Positions 37,772 through 48,787 are shown, counted from the stretch's first letter. The stretch: DNA of 64,000 nucleotides from Candidatus Brocadia carolinensis (GCA_002009475.1 AYTS01000035.1:68710-132709); one strand, 5' to 3'. Numbers and translations: made by a program. Notes: generated by a model not told the origin, from the letters alone.

Positions 37772-38769
37772 GAGATTTCCGGGAATTTACTAACGCAAAA
37801 GTGCTTATCACCGGAGGGCTTGGATTCATCGGTTCCTCACTTGCCCAGCGATTAGTTATGCTTGATGCCAGAGTTACCTTAGTGGATAGCCTTATACCCC
37901 TTTATGGAGGCAATCTTTTTAATATTCATGATATAAGAGATCAGGTAACCGTCAATATCAGCGATGTCCGTGATCCTTATGCAATGGCATATCTTATTCA
38001 GGGGCAAGACTATTTGTTTAATCTGGCAGGACAAACCAGCCATATAGATTCTATGAATGATCCACAAATCGACCTTGATATTAATGCGTCAGCACAGTTA
38101 TCCATTCTTGAAGCCTGTCGTAAGCACAATCCAGATATAAAAATTGTTTTTGCCAGTACCCGCCAAATTTATGGCAAACCAGAGTACCTGCCGGTTGATG
38201 AGAAACATCCGATTCGCCCTGTCGATGTGAATGGTATTAATAAACTTGCAGGAGAATGGTACCACCTGCTTTATAACAACGTTTATAAAATCCGGGCCTG
38301 TGCGCTGCGATTAACAAATACCTATGGTCCTGGTATGCGAGTAAAGGACGCCCGGCAGACATTTCTGGGAATTTGGGTGAGGAATCTCATTGAAGGAAAA
38401 CCGATTAAAGTATTTGGCGACGGATTACAATTGCGGGATTTTAATTACGCTGATGATGTGGTGGATGCCCTCCTACTGGCGGCAATTAACCCAAAAGCAG
38501 ATGGTGAGGTGTTTAATTTAGGGAGTACGGAATATATTAATCTGAAAAATTTGGCTGCTCTGCTGATCGAAATCTTTCGGGATGGGACATATGAAATTGT
38601 ACCTTTCCCTTCCGATCTCAAGGCAATCGATATTGGGGATTATTACAGTGACTACACTAAGATTAATCAATCATTGGGATGGTTGCCGCATGCTTTCCTT
38701 AAGGACGGCTTGAAGAGAACCTTGGAATATTACGTTTGCAACAGAAATCACTATTGGGAATCAGCATGA
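37768..38769 (+). CDS. NAD-dependent nucleotide-sugar epimerase/dehydratase (extended SDR)
   Basis: 333 residues. The Rossmann motif ITGGLGFIGSSLAQ (14-27) and the sugar-nucleotide SDR features FASTRQIYG (T131) and LRLTNTYGPGMR are clear. At the usual Tyr-x3-Lys catalytic site the sequence is N155-GIN-K159, so the active-site Tyr appears to be Asn. This may mark a subfamily with an unusual mechanism or a dehydrogenase/epimerase with an alternative base. The gene overlaps the aminotransferase that follows, so the pair probably makes an amino sugar. The exact product is unknown. Confidence 0.85.
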   Translation: MRDFREFTNAKVLITGGLGFIGSSLAQRLVMLDARVTLVDSLIPLYGGNLFNIHDIRDQVTVNISDVRDPYAMAYLIQGQDYLFNLAGQTSHIDSMNDPQIDLDINASAQLSILEACRKHNPDIKIVFASTRQIYGKPEYLPVDEKHPIRPVDVNGINKLAGEWYHLLYNNVYKIRACALRLTNTYGPGMRVKDARQTFLGIWVRNLIEGKPIKVFGDGLQLRDFNYADDVVDALLLAAINPKADGEVFNLGSTEYINLKNLAALLIEIFRDGTYEIVPFPSDLKAIDIGDYYSDYTKINQSLGWLPHAFLKDGLKRTLEYYVCNRNHYWESA

Positions 38770-39862
38770 TTTTGATGAATAACTTCCAGGCAGAACCTGT
38801 GGAACTTATACAACAAGAAATTGCAGGTGTTGAAAAGGTAATTAAGTCTGGTTGGTATATACTGGGAAATGAAGTTAAGAATTTTGAGTCAGCCTGGGCG
38901 AATCGCTGCAGGGTAAACTATGCAATCGGAGTCGGGAACGGAATGGATGCCATTGAGATAGGTTTGCGAGCCCTTAATATTGGTACTGGGAATGAAGTGA
39001 TTACTACCCCAATGACTGCCTTTGCCACCGTGTTAGCTATTATTCGCGCGGGTGCAACACCTGTCCTTGCTGATATTGATCCCGAAACGGCTTTGTTAGA
39101 TCCTGTGAGCGTTGAACGATGCTTGTCATCCCGGACCAAGGCTGCCTTGCTTGTTCATCTCTATGGACAGGTGAAAATATGGATATATGGGGTGCGCTTT
39201 GTGAGCGCGCCAATATCCATTTGCTGGAAGACTGCGCACAATCTCATTTGGCCTCTTGGGGAAATAAGGTCGCCGGAGTTTTTGGTGCCTGGGGTGCTTA
39301 TAGTTTTTACCCAACCAAAAATCTGGGCACGTTGGGTGACGGGGGGGCAATCATCACCAATTCAGAAGAGACAGCAAATCAGGCCAAAATACTCCGTAAC
39401 TACGGGCAATCCCAGCGTTATCACCACACAGCGCTTGGCTTGAATAGTCGTCTCGACGAAATACATGCTGCAATCCTGACAGCTCGCCTGGGTTGGTTTG
39501 ATTCTTTTACCGCCAGACGCAAGGAAATTGCAAGAGCCTACTTCGATGGCATCAAAAATCCACTCGTTCGCTTAATGGCCAAACCGATAGATAGTGAAAA
39601 TCATGTTTATCATCTTTTTGTAATTTTATGTAAAGAGAGAGACCGTCTTAGCTGTTACCTTCGGGAACGTGGGGTGGATAATCTCGTTCACTATCCAGTG
39701 CCCGTTCACCAACAAGCGCCATGCAGAAGCATACGGTGCGATCCAAAAGGTTTGATTCACGCTGAAGATCATGCTGCTAGTTGCCTCTCCATACCCTGTC
39801 ATCCTCAGATGAGGGATGACGATGTCTGCAAAGTGATAGAGGTTATTAATGTATTCAAATAA
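38766..39862 (+). pseudogene. DegT/DnrJ/EryC1-family aminotransferase, split by one frameshift
   Basis: The first part (ATG 38766) has VEKVIKSGWYILGNEVKNFE and GNGMDAIEIGLRALNIGTGNEVITTPMTAFAT up to LLVHLYGQV. The second frame supplies MDIWGALCERANIHLLEDCAQSHLA and the PLP-lysine region SFYPTKNLGTLGDGGAI, ending at 39862. Adding one A in the A4 run at 39174-39177 joins them as GQVKNMDIW and yields about 365 residues, the normal size. It likely transaminates the keto-sugar from the neighbouring epimerase/dehydratase. The missing base may be a read error. Confidence 0.85.
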
Positions 39863-40763
39863 GTCTACAGAGCACTTTGTTACTTTATTTGATAACAAAT
39901 TTTTGCCTTTGGGTATGGCACTCCATGATTCACTGATGACTCATGCGCAACCTTTTCATTTATGGATTTTGTGCATGGACGAACTGATTGAAAATCAACT
40001 GAAGCTCATTTCCTTATCCAACGTGACACTAATTCCACTTCAAGCAATTGAGACAAAAGAGCTATTGTCTGTAAAACCTGGAAGGACACCGGGTGAATAC
40101 TGCTGGACATTGACGCCTTTCACGCCCCAGGCCGTATTTGATAGAGATCAAAGTGTTGCGCGCGTTACGTATTTAGACGCGGACGTTTTCTTTTTTGATG
40201 ACCCGCGAATATTGCTCAACGAATTAAGTAAAAGTGGAAAACACGTCTTGATTACCGAGCACGCCTATGCTCCAGAATATGATCAATCACATGCAAGTGG
40301 TCGGTTTTGTGTTCAATTTATGACTTTTAGAAAGACGCAACAAGCTGCAAAGGTCATGAAGTGGTGGCAGAACCGATGCCTGGAATGGTGTTTCGATCGG
40401 CTGGAAGACGGTAAGTTTGGTGATCAAAAATATCTCGATTGCTGGCCTGAGTTATTTGGCGACATAGTGCACATTGTGCGGCAGGTTGAAAAAACTTTAG
40501 CTCCGTGGAATGTATTGTCCTTTGAGAAAAAGTCAGGTGCAAAAATGCATCCTGTTTTTTATCACTTTCAAACCTTAAGAATTATCAGTCCACGTAAGAT
40601 TCGCCTGTATCATGGTTACAAGATTGGAAAACTGGGGTTAGGTTTATATGATCTGTATTTAAAGAATTTACACAAGTGTTTCACGGTTCTAAACACCTAT
40701 CACATAGAGGTGCCTTATATTAAACTAAAAAAAGGGCAAATGGGAGATATTGCGTTATCTTAA
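39849..40763 (+). CDS. glycosyltransferase, GT8-like
   Basis: 304 residues. The start HFVTLFDNKFLPLGMALHDSLMTH and the acidic YLDADVFFFDDPRILL resemble GT8-type and related nucleotide-diphosphosugar transferases, with the DxD giving the metal site. VQFMTFRKTQQAAKVMKWWQ and GDQKYLDCWPELFGDIV follow in the expected order, and HFQTLRI near the end may be the conserved C-terminal His. It overlaps the aminotransferase by 14 bases and ends the glycan island. Confidence 0.75.
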   Translation: MYSNKSTEHFVTLFDNKFLPLGMALHDSLMTHAQPFHLWILCMDELIENQLKLISLSNVTLIPLQAIETKELLSVKPGRTPGEYCWTLTPFTPQAVFDRDQSVARVTYLDADVFFFDDPRILLNELSKSGKHVLITEHAYAPEYDQSHASGRFCVQFMTFRKTQQAAKVMKWWQNRCLEWCFDRLEDGKFGDQKYLDCWPELFGDIVHIVRQVEKTLAPWNVLSFEKKSGAKMHPVFYHFQTLRIISPRKIRLYHGYKIGKLGLGLYDLYLKNLHKCFTVLNTYHIEVPYIKLKKGQMGDIALS

Positions 40764-41365
40764 AAGAAGAATAACTAGAGTATTGCGATTTGCTACGATT
40801 GATTATTTGTAGCTGTATAAAGACGAATGAGGGCATGCAGAGCCGACAATAACCGCAAAGATGCTCAACCTCCAATGCATATAAAATATTATCACAGAGG
40901 CTATATGAGATAGCGCTGGGATATGAGGACTTGAATAACCATGATCAGTTGAGGATAGACCCATTGTTGGTGGTTTTATGCAAAAAGAAGGCTCTATCTC
41001 TCGATATATGCATTTTGGTGGTATGTCCCGGTGATGTTCCAAGGTAATCTTTAATTTATTCAATTCATGGCAGGACAATCGAAAAATCAAGCTGGTGAAG
41101 CAACCTTGTAACGTATCCTGAGACCTTTTGATATCACACATTACCCTCGGTGAGCAATGCGGGTTAAACAGTGTTCTGGAATTATCTTGAGAATGGTGCA
41201 TAAAAATCTTATATTGAATGTTTCCAATTTTACCATGTGGAATCTTCAGTCTTAGAAATGTGAAGACGGAGAGATGAAGAGTAATGAGAAAAAAGCTGCT
41301 TTAACCTCTGAAACGACAAAAAAAAATATTGTTTTTCTTCCGCCTCCTTTTACCTTTTCCTAACT
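40764..41365. pseudogene. decayed IS1380-family transposase remnant in a 600-base spacer
   Basis: No intact gene. In the plus frame from about 40887 to 40985 the translation reads KILSQRLYEIALGYEDLNNHD followed by QLRIDPLLVVLCKK, closely matching the QRIYGLALGYEDLNDHDELRHDPLL region of IS1380-type transposases as I know it. Flanking sequence is out of frame and the catalytic DDE core is absent, so it is a small fossil. It marks the border between the glycan island and the housekeeping genes. The remainder, up to uvrA, shows nothing recognisable. Confidence 0.6.
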
Positions 41366-44191
41366 ATGAAAAAGTCCATTATTGCTCGCGGTATCCGGGT
41401 AAATAATTTAAAAAATATTAACCTTGAAATACCCCATAAAAAGTTTGTGATAATTACGGGTGTCAGTGGTTCCGGCAAGTCCAGCCTTGCATTTGATACC
41501 CTCTTTGCTGAGGGACAAAGACGGTATGTGGAATCATTTTCAGCTTATGCACGTCAATTTCTGGAAAAGATGGATAAGCCCGATATAGACCATATTGAAG
41601 GGATTCCCCCGGCAATAGCCATCCAGCAGAAAAACCCTGTTAAAAACCGGCGTTCAACCGTTGGCACCGCCACGGAGATCAATGATTACCTGAGATTATT
41701 ATTTGCACGGATTGGCAAGACCTATTGTGCTAACTGCAAACGGCACGTTCAGATTGACAGTGTTTCTCATATCGTTGAAACCGTACTTTCATTGCCGGAA
41801 GGCACACGGTTTCTGATTGCTTTCCCGATTACCGTTAGCCAGAAGGTATCAGGGCAGGAGCAGACGAATCTCCTCAAAGAGCGTGGACTGGTAAGGGTTC
41901 TTGCGGATAATACCATAGTTGATATAACTGAGACGGTACAAGACTGGGATATCAGAAATGCAAAGTCAGTTTATGGAATTGTCGATCGGCTGACGGTTAA
42001 AGACGTGATTAAGGAACGCCTTGCCGATGCACTGGAAACTGCGTATCGTTTCGGTTCCGGACAGGCAAGTGTTTTTCTTAATCTCCAGAATTCTTCTGTA
42101 CATTCCGGTATGCATGCCCAAGGGAACCCGGTGACTATTCAAGGTTCTCCATGGATTGAGCTCAAATACAGCAAACAATTCCTGTGCAGTTATTGTGCCC
42201 TTGAATATCCAGAGCCCGTTCCTGTTTTGTTCTCATTTAACAATCCCATCGGCGCCTGCCCTAAATGCCAGGGCTTTGGATATACGATTGAGATTGATAT
42301 GGATAGCGTCATACCGGATAAGCAGAAGACGCTGAAGGAAGGGGCCATAGCCCCATGGAATACACCTACGTACCGCTCCATGTATGAATCGCTGGAAAAG
42401 GTGGCTGCCGAATATCATATTCCTCTGGATGTTCCCTTCCGCAAGTTAACAAAAGAACAGGTAAATTTGATTTGGGAAGGGGCAGGAGATTTCTGCGGTA
42501 TTTGCGACTTTTTTGCCTGGTTAGAGCAGCGAAAATATAAGATGCATGTCCGCGTATTTTTAAGTAAATACCGGGGATATACCTTATGTCCCGTTTGCGG
42601 TGGGAAGCGTTTACAGCGTCAGGCGTTGAACGTAACGATTAACCAAAAAAACATAGCAGACGTTTGCGCTATGACGATTGATGAGGCATACCAATTTTTC
42701 GTGGGGCTTCAGCTTACTGAATACGAAAAAAATATTGCCCATGTGTTGTTGCGGGAAATAGAAAAACGGCTGGATTGCATGATAAAAGTTGGACTGGAAT
42801 ATCTTACCCTTGACCGTATGACTCGCACGCTTTCCGGCGGTGAAGCCCAAAGGGTCAACCTTACAACGTCTCTCGGTTCATCGCTGGTCAATACCCTTTA
42901 TATCCTGGATGAACCCAGTATTGGTCTCCATCCAAGAGATACCACCCGTTTAATCCAGATACTTGAGCGATTACGGGATATCGGAAATACGGTTGTTGTC
43001 GTGGAGCATGACCAGGAGGTTATCAGGAAAGCCGACGAGATCATTGATTTGGGGCCGGGCGCCGGTGAAAATGGCGGTGTGATTGTTTATCAGGGTTCTT
43101 TTAAGAATTTATCCGCCCGAAATGGATCGCTTACAGGACAGTATTTAAAAGGTGATAAGGCAATTAAGATACCTTCCCGCCGGAGAACGCCCAGCGCCAG
43201 GGCTATTGTTTTGAAAGGCGCATCACAAAACAATCTGAAGAATATAGAGGTAACCTTTCCCCTGAATATGCTGGTGTGCGTAACGGGAGTCTCCGGATCA
43301 GGCAAAAGTACCCTCGTCCAGGACACCTTGTATGGAGCAATTAAAAAAAAGGGGGAAGGATATACGGGATTCATTGGAAAACATGAAAGCATCAAAGGCA
43401 TACAGTTTATTCGCGATGTTGTCCTTGTTGATCAGTCTCCTATAGGGCGTACCCCTCGCTCGAATCCCATTACGTATATAAAAATATTTGACGAAATCCG
43501 GAAACTCTTTGCATCAACGCGGGATGCAAGAATTCGAAATCTGAACAGCGGTTCCTTTTCGTTTAACGTAGCAGGTGGCAGGTGCGAACAGTGTGAAGGC
43601 GCTGGTTCCATCAGGGTTGATATGCAGTTTCTTGCAGATATCTATGTTACGTGCGACAAATGTGACGGGAAACGATTTACGAAAAAGGTGCTCGATGCAA
43701 AATACAAAAATAAAAATATCCACGAAGTCCTCGAAATGACGATAAACGAGGCATTCATTTTCTTTTATGATTCTCCCCGTATCACGAAAGGGCTAAAATT
43801 TCTTCAGGATACTGGGTTAGGCTACTTGAGGTTAGGGCAGCCAGCTACAACCTTGTCGGGCGGAGAGGCACAACGATTAAAGATTGCCACTTACATAGCC
43901 CAGGAAAATCCTGATGCGATGCTTTTTATCTTCGATGAGCCAACGATCGGATTACATATGGACGATGTTCAAAAACTGCTCATCTGTTTTCAGGGATTGA
44001 TTCAATCCGGACATTCCCTCATTGTCGTAGAACATAACCTCGACGTCATTAAATCAGCCGATTATATCATCGATCTTGGCCCGGAAGCCGGCAGTGCGGG
44101 GGGATATGTCGTCGGTTGCGGTACACCGGAAGAGATATCACGCATTGAAGCAAGTTACACAGGAAGATACCTAATGCCTTACTTTTCCTGA
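41366..44191 (+). CDS. uvrA: excinuclease ABC subunit A
   Basis: 941 residues, full length. It is the damage-recognition ATPase of nucleotide-excision repair. Two ABC modules are visible: Walker A GVSGSGKSSLAFD near residue 31 and GVSGSGKSTLVQD near 645; signature motifs LSGGEAQRVNL and LSGGEAQRLKIA; and Walker B LYILDEPSIGLHP and LFIFDEPTIGLHM. Zinc-binding Cys pairs (CSYC...CPKC and CEQCEG...CDKC) are in place. It stands alone, with a terminator-like hairpin at its stop. Confidence 0.97.
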   Translation: MKKSIIARGIRVNNLKNINLEIPHKKFVIITGVSGSGKSSLAFDTLFAEGQRRYVESFSAYARQFLEKMDKPDIDHIEGIPPAIAIQQKNPVKNRRSTVGTATEINDYLRLLFARIGKTYCANCKRHVQIDSVSHIVETVLSLPEGTRFLIAFPITVSQKVSGQEQTNLLKERGLVRVLADNTIVDITETVQDWDIRNAKSVYGIVDRLTVKDVIKERLADALETAYRFGSGQASVFLNLQNSSVHSGMHAQGNPVTIQGSPWIELKYSKQFLCSYCALEYPEPVPVLFSFNNPIGACPKCQGFGYTIEIDMDSVIPDKQKTLKEGAIAPWNTPTYRSMYESLEKVAAEYHIPLDVPFRKLTKEQVNLIWEGAGDFCGICDFFAWLEQRKYKMHVRVFLSKYRGYTLCPVCGGKRLQRQALNVTINQKNIADVCAMTIDEAYQFFVGLQLTEYEKNIAHVLLREIEKRLDCMIKVGLEYLTLDRMTRTLSGGEAQRVNLTTSLGSSLVNTLYILDEPSIGLHPRDTTRLIQILERLRDIGNTVVVVEHDQEVIRKADEIIDLGPGAGENGGVIVYQGSFKNLSARNGSLTGQYLKGDKAIKIPSRRRTPSARAIVLKGASQNNLKNIEVTFPLNMLVCVTGVSGSGKSTLVQDTLYGAIKKKGEGYTGFIGKHESIKGIQFIRDVVLVDQSPIGRTPRSNPITYIKIFDEIRKLFASTRDARIRNLNSGSFSFNVAGGRCEQCEGAGSIRVDMQFLADIYVTCDKCDGKRFTKKVLDAKYKNKNIHEVLEMTINEAFIFFYDSPRITKGLKFLQDTGLGYLRLGQPATTLSGGEAQRLKIATYIAQENPDAMLFIFDEPTIGLHMDDVQKLLICFQGLIQSGHSLIVVEHNLDVIKSADYIIDLGPEAGSAGGYVVGCGTPEEISRIEASYTGRYLMPYFS

Positions 44192-44210
44192 GCATCCCGG
44201 TGCTTTTTTT
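44191..44210 (+). terminator. candidate rho-independent terminator after uvrA
   Basis: AGCAT (44191-44195) pairs with GTGCT (44200-44204) around a CCCG loop, immediately followed by a run of seven T (44204-44210). The stem is short, but its position directly at the uvrA stop codon supports a terminator. Confidence 0.5.
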
Positions 44211-44379
44211 GATTGGGCATTGGCAGCGCCCTAAGTTTTCCTCATTGCAGGGCGACAGGTCTGATCGTGCTAGCGTGCCGGGGTGTGTTGCAAAAAAAAA
44301 CACACCCCCTTTGTTGTTCGGCCGAGCTTACAACGAAGTCTGTGTTCGCCCGTATCCGGAATGAAAGATTCCTGCTACC

Positions 44380-45483
44380 ATGAAATTCAGCAAAAAAAAT
44401 ATTCTGTTGATCGTCAGTATTCTAGCCAGTGTCGTGTGTACCTGGTTGTTTATAAGAAGTATCGAATGGGCGCTTTTAAAAAATGCCTTACGGGGTGCAA
44501 ACTACTGGTTTATCATCCCAACGCTCATTTTAACTCTGGTCGTTTATGTCGTAAGGGCAATCCGGTGGCGCGGATTACTGTCGCATATCAAAGTAATCTC
44601 GGTAATGAATTTATTGTCGATAACCTTCATCGGCTTTATGGCAAACAATATCCTCCCTGCCCGGGTGGGAGAAGTTTTAAGGCCGTTTATCCTGACGAAA
44701 AAGGAAAATGTAAAATTTTCAACTTCTTTCGCCACGGTAATTGTTGAGCGGATTTTTGACATGCTGGGACTCATCATCTTTACCGTAGCCATTATTGCCT
44801 TGCTGCCTCATCCCCCACATCATGGTCTTGCGTACGTTTCCACAAGTCAGGTGAGTGCTATCAATGAGTCAATAATCCCTTCCCTGAAAAAATGGACTGA
44901 AGTATTTGCTGTGGTGGGGGTCTTCACTATGATCTCCTTGTTTTTTGTCGTGATTAAGCCAGATTTCTTCAAAAACATACTCTTCAGGTGTTGCTTCTTT
45001 CTACCGCATAAAATCAAGGACAAAGTCCTGGGATTGTATGAATCCTTTGTTTATGGTTTGAAAATCCTGGAAAACAAAATACAGACGGTATGGATACTGG
45101 CGCTCTCGCTCTTCATCTGGGTTCTTGGCGGAGCAGAAATATATCTCCTGGGGTTTTCCTTCCACATGCATCTCCCCTTTGTTGGTGCGTGTCTTGTCGC
45201 TGTGTGTCTTGCGCTGGCGGTTGCCCTGCCCCAGGCCCCTGGCTATATTGGTGTCTTCCATATCGCAGTGCTAAAATCGTTACATATTTTCGGAATAGAA
45301 ACCTCTGCTGCCCAGAGTTATGCCATTGTCTTGTGGGCTATCAGTATCTTTCCTTCTACTCTTATGGGTTTTTTCTTCCTCTGGCGGGAAGGCATTGCCT
45401 TCCGTGAGGTGATCAGACTGGAAGAAGAAATTGCCGAAGGAACGCTTGAAAAACTGGAAGGGGTAACAAGAGACATAAAATGA
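44380..45483 (+). CDS. flippase-like integral membrane protein (lysylphosphatidylglycerol synthase TM region / UPF0104)
   Basis: 367 residues with about eight membrane helices. The signature FMANNILPARVGEVLRPFIL (N..LPARxGE..R) with an earlier VRAIRWRGLL is diagnostic of the family that includes the membrane part of MprF and AglD-like proteins. The second half has ALAVALPQAPGYIGVFHIAVLKSL. Relatives move or modify lipid-linked substrates; some are needed for lipid flipping. There is no synthase domain, so it is not MprF. It stands between uvrA and gap. Confidence 0.8.
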   Translation: MKFSKKNILLIVSILASVVCTWLFIRSIEWALLKNALRGANYWFIIPTLILTLVVYVVRAIRWRGLLSHIKVISVMNLLSITFIGFMANNILPARVGEVLRPFILTKKENVKFSTSFATVIVERIFDMLGLIIFTVAIIALLPHPPHHGLAYVSTSQVSAINESIIPSLKKWTEVFAVVGVFTMISLFFVVIKPDFFKNILFRCCFFLPHKIKDKVLGLYESFVYGLKILENKIQTVWILALSLFIWVLGGAEIYLLGFSFHMHLPFVGACLVAVCLALAVALPQAPGYIGVFHIAVLKSLHIFGIETSAAQSYAIVLWAISIFPSTLMGFFFLWREGIAFREVIRLEEEIAEGTLEKLEGVTRDIK

Positions 45484-45596
45484 ATCAAAAAGTACTCTTC
45501 TTCGGTTTTTTTTTGAAGAAGAATCAGAAGTTCATTATCCCTTTTGAGCCAGATGTCCATGGATGTTTTCTGCGAAATCATCGCCCGTGAAATTGC

Positions 45597-45624
45597 TTGA
45601 CAAATTTTACCTAGCTGCTAGAAT
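45597..45624 (+). promoter_or_regulatory. sigma-70-like promoter of gap-pgk
   Basis: TTGACA (45597-45602), a 16-base spacer and TAGAAT (45619-45624) lie about 100 bases upstream of gap. This leaves a leader of roughly 90 bases in which an AAAAGGA ribosome site precedes the ATG. Confidence 0.6.
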
Positions 45625-45697
45625 ACGCTGTCTTGTATTCATTATTTCCCGATTGCTGATGCTTCGGCGGGATACTTGATTAATTCTCTTATACTAA

Positions 45698-46723
<1,026 letters not shown>

Positions 46724-46777
46724 GTCTGTAAAACAGTAGCCATCGTCCGCCATCCATCATAAACGAACCAATATTTT

Positions 46778-48004
46778 ATGCATAAATTATTCATTAAAGA
46801 CATTGAAGTGCGAAGAAAAAGGGTAATGGTCCGGACGGACTATAACGTACCCTTAGATGAAGAAGGAAATATTACTGATGATACCAGGATAAGGGCAACC
46901 TTACCGACGATCAACTATCTGCTGGATGAAGAGGCAAAGGTGATTATCGCTTCGCATCTGGGCAGGCCTGAGGGAAAAGCGAATCCTAAATACCGCCTCA
47001 AACCCGTGGTGAGGCGGCTGCAGCGCTTTCTCGGTGAAAAGGTAAAGATAATTCTTGCAGAGGACTGTATCGGTGCAATGGTAAAAAAACAAATCGAAGA
47101 AATGCACAGCGGTGACGTGATGGTGCTCGAAAATTTACGGTTTCACCCTGGTGAAGAAAAAAACGATCCGTCATTTGCAAAAGAGCTGGCTAGCCTGTGT
47201 GATGTATTTATTCAAGACGCCTTTGGGAACTGTCACCGAAAACATGCCTCCATGGTCGGTGTCGATAGTTATGTACCATCAGCAGCCGGATTCCTGCTCA
47301 AAAAAGAGATGGATTATTTCGAGAAGGCCGTCAACAACCCGATGCGTCCGGTGGTGGCGTTGTTAGGAGGCGCAAAGGTTTCTGATAAGATAAAGATCGT
47401 TGAAAATCTGTCCAAAAAGATGGATAAGGTGCTTATTGGAGGCGCAATGGCCTTTACCTTCCTTAAGTCCCAGGGTTTTTGCGTTGGAAAATCCCTGGTT
47501 GAGGACAGCATGCTCGACGTGGTGAAAAATTTGATGGATATCTCCAGAAAAAATGGCACCAAACTGTATTTGCCGGTTGACTTTGTTGTTGCCGAAAAAT
47601 TTGATGGCCAGGCAGAAACGAAGGTTGTTCCTTATCAGGAAATTCCGGAGAAATGGATTGCCCTTGATATTGGCCCTGCTACGACAAAGTTATTTATCGA
47701 AGCACTCCAGGATGCAAAGACGATTGTCTGGAATGGCCCGATGGGCGCATTTGAATTCGATGCTTTTAGCCGCGGAACTTACGCTATGGTGGATGCCGTA
47801 ACGAGCTCTCACGCATCAACAATCGTAGGCGGTGGCGACACCGATATGGCATTTCATAAATCAGGAAAAATGCATGAAGTGTCTTTTATCTCCACGGGAG
47901 GCGGGGCATTTCTGAAATTATTAGAGGGAGGAGAACTCCCCGGAATTGCATCTCTGTCAGACCGGAGAAAAAATCCAAGAGAAGCTTCTCCTTCGCAATC
48001 CTGA
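46778..48004 (+). CDS. pgk: phosphoglycerate kinase
   Basis: 408 residues, normal size. It transfers phosphate between 1,3-bisphosphoglycerate and ADP. Motifs: VMVRTDYNVPLDEEGNITDDTRI and SHLGRPEGK in the substrate-binding half; VALLGGAKVSDKI, WNGPMGAFE and GGGDTDMA at the nucleotide half (usually GGGDT/S-x-A). It follows gap on the same strand and precedes rpe by 85 bases. The last ten residues are a basic, low-conservation tail. Confidence 0.97.
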   Translation: MHKLFIKDIEVRRKRVMVRTDYNVPLDEEGNITDDTRIRATLPTINYLLDEEAKVIIASHLGRPEGKANPKYRLKPVVRRLQRFLGEKVKIILAEDCIGAMVKKQIEEMHSGDVMVLENLRFHPGEEKNDPSFAKELASLCDVFIQDAFGNCHRKHASMVGVDSYVPSAAGFLLKKEMDYFEKAVNNPMRPVVALLGGAKVSDKIKIVENLSKKMDKVLIGGAMAFTFLKSQGFCVGKSLVEDSMLDVVKNLMDISRKNGTKLYLPVDFVVAEKFDGQAETKVVPYQEIPEKWIALDIGPATTKLFIEALQDAKTIVWNGPMGAFEFDAFSRGTYAMVDAVTSSHASTIVGGGDTDMAFHKSGKMHEVSFISTGGGAFLKLLEGGELPGIASLSDRRKNPREASPSQS

Positions 48005-48089
48005 CCCGTACAGGAGCAAGTGAAAAAGGAAGAACAAACTATTCCCCTTTTACTTTGAATCATATGAAAAGCACAAAGCAGGAAAATAT

Positions 48090-48787
48090 ATGCAACCAGC
48101 AATTAAGATTGCGGCATCAATTCTTGGCGCCAATCCTGTCAGATTAGAAGAAGAAATCAAAAAAATAGAACAGGCCGGCATTGATTTAATACATATCGAC
48201 GTAATGGACGGCCATTTTGTTCCCAACATTACGATGGGACCTTTCATCGTTGAGGGTATCCGGCGTATTACCGATGTGCCTTTGGATATTCACCTGATGA
48301 TTGAACACCCAGAACGCTATGTGAATGCCTTTGCTGCAGCGGCACGGGCTGGTGACCTGATAACCTTCCATAGAGAGACAACAGAAGAGCCCAAAGAGAT
48401 TGTTGAACTCATTAAAAAGACAGGATTAAAAGCCGGTGTGTCGCTGAATCCGGATACCCCGACCGAGACGGTTGAAGACCTTTTGGATGTACTCGATCTG
48501 GTGCTTGTTATGTCCGTGAATCCAGCTTTGCCGGACAACGGTTCATCCCAAAAGCCTTGCCAAAGATTGCAAGACTACGCAGTATCGCGCCTGATGAAAT
48601 GGATATTGAAGTGGATGGCGGTATTACCACGGAAACCGTTTCACAGGCTGCTCAACAAGGTGCAAATGTGATTGTTGCAGCCTCTGCAATTTTCAAGGCT
48701 GACGATCCCGTCAATGCAATCAAAACCCTCAGACAAACGGCAGAACAAGCGGTAAAAAGGGAATGTACTCAGAAAGCAAACGCGTAG
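48090..48787 (+). pseudogene. rpe: ribulose-phosphate 3-epimerase, split by one missing base
   Basis: The first part has IKIAASILGANPVRLEEEI, IHIDVMDGHFVPNITMGP and DIHLMIEHPERY, all classic Rpe metal and substrate sites, then LVMSVNP. Adding one G after CCA at about 48524 gives NPGFAGQRFIPKALPKIARL, exactly the expected active-site loop, and joins the second frame (MDIEVDGGITTETV...GANVIVAASAIF) to its stop at 48787. The joined protein is about 232 residues. The enzyme interconverts ribulose- and xylulose-5-phosphate. The precise repair by one base suggests a read error. Confidence 0.9.

Noticed and set aside
40803-41201. 132-residue minus-strand frame upstream of uvrA
   Set aside because: The plus strand carries the IS1380-like relic in this interval; the minus frame shows no domain.
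45493-45531. CTTCTTC ... T9 ... GAAGAAG after the flippase-like gene as a terminator
   Set aside because: The T run is in the loop, not after the stem, so it does not fit a rho-independent terminator on the plus strand.
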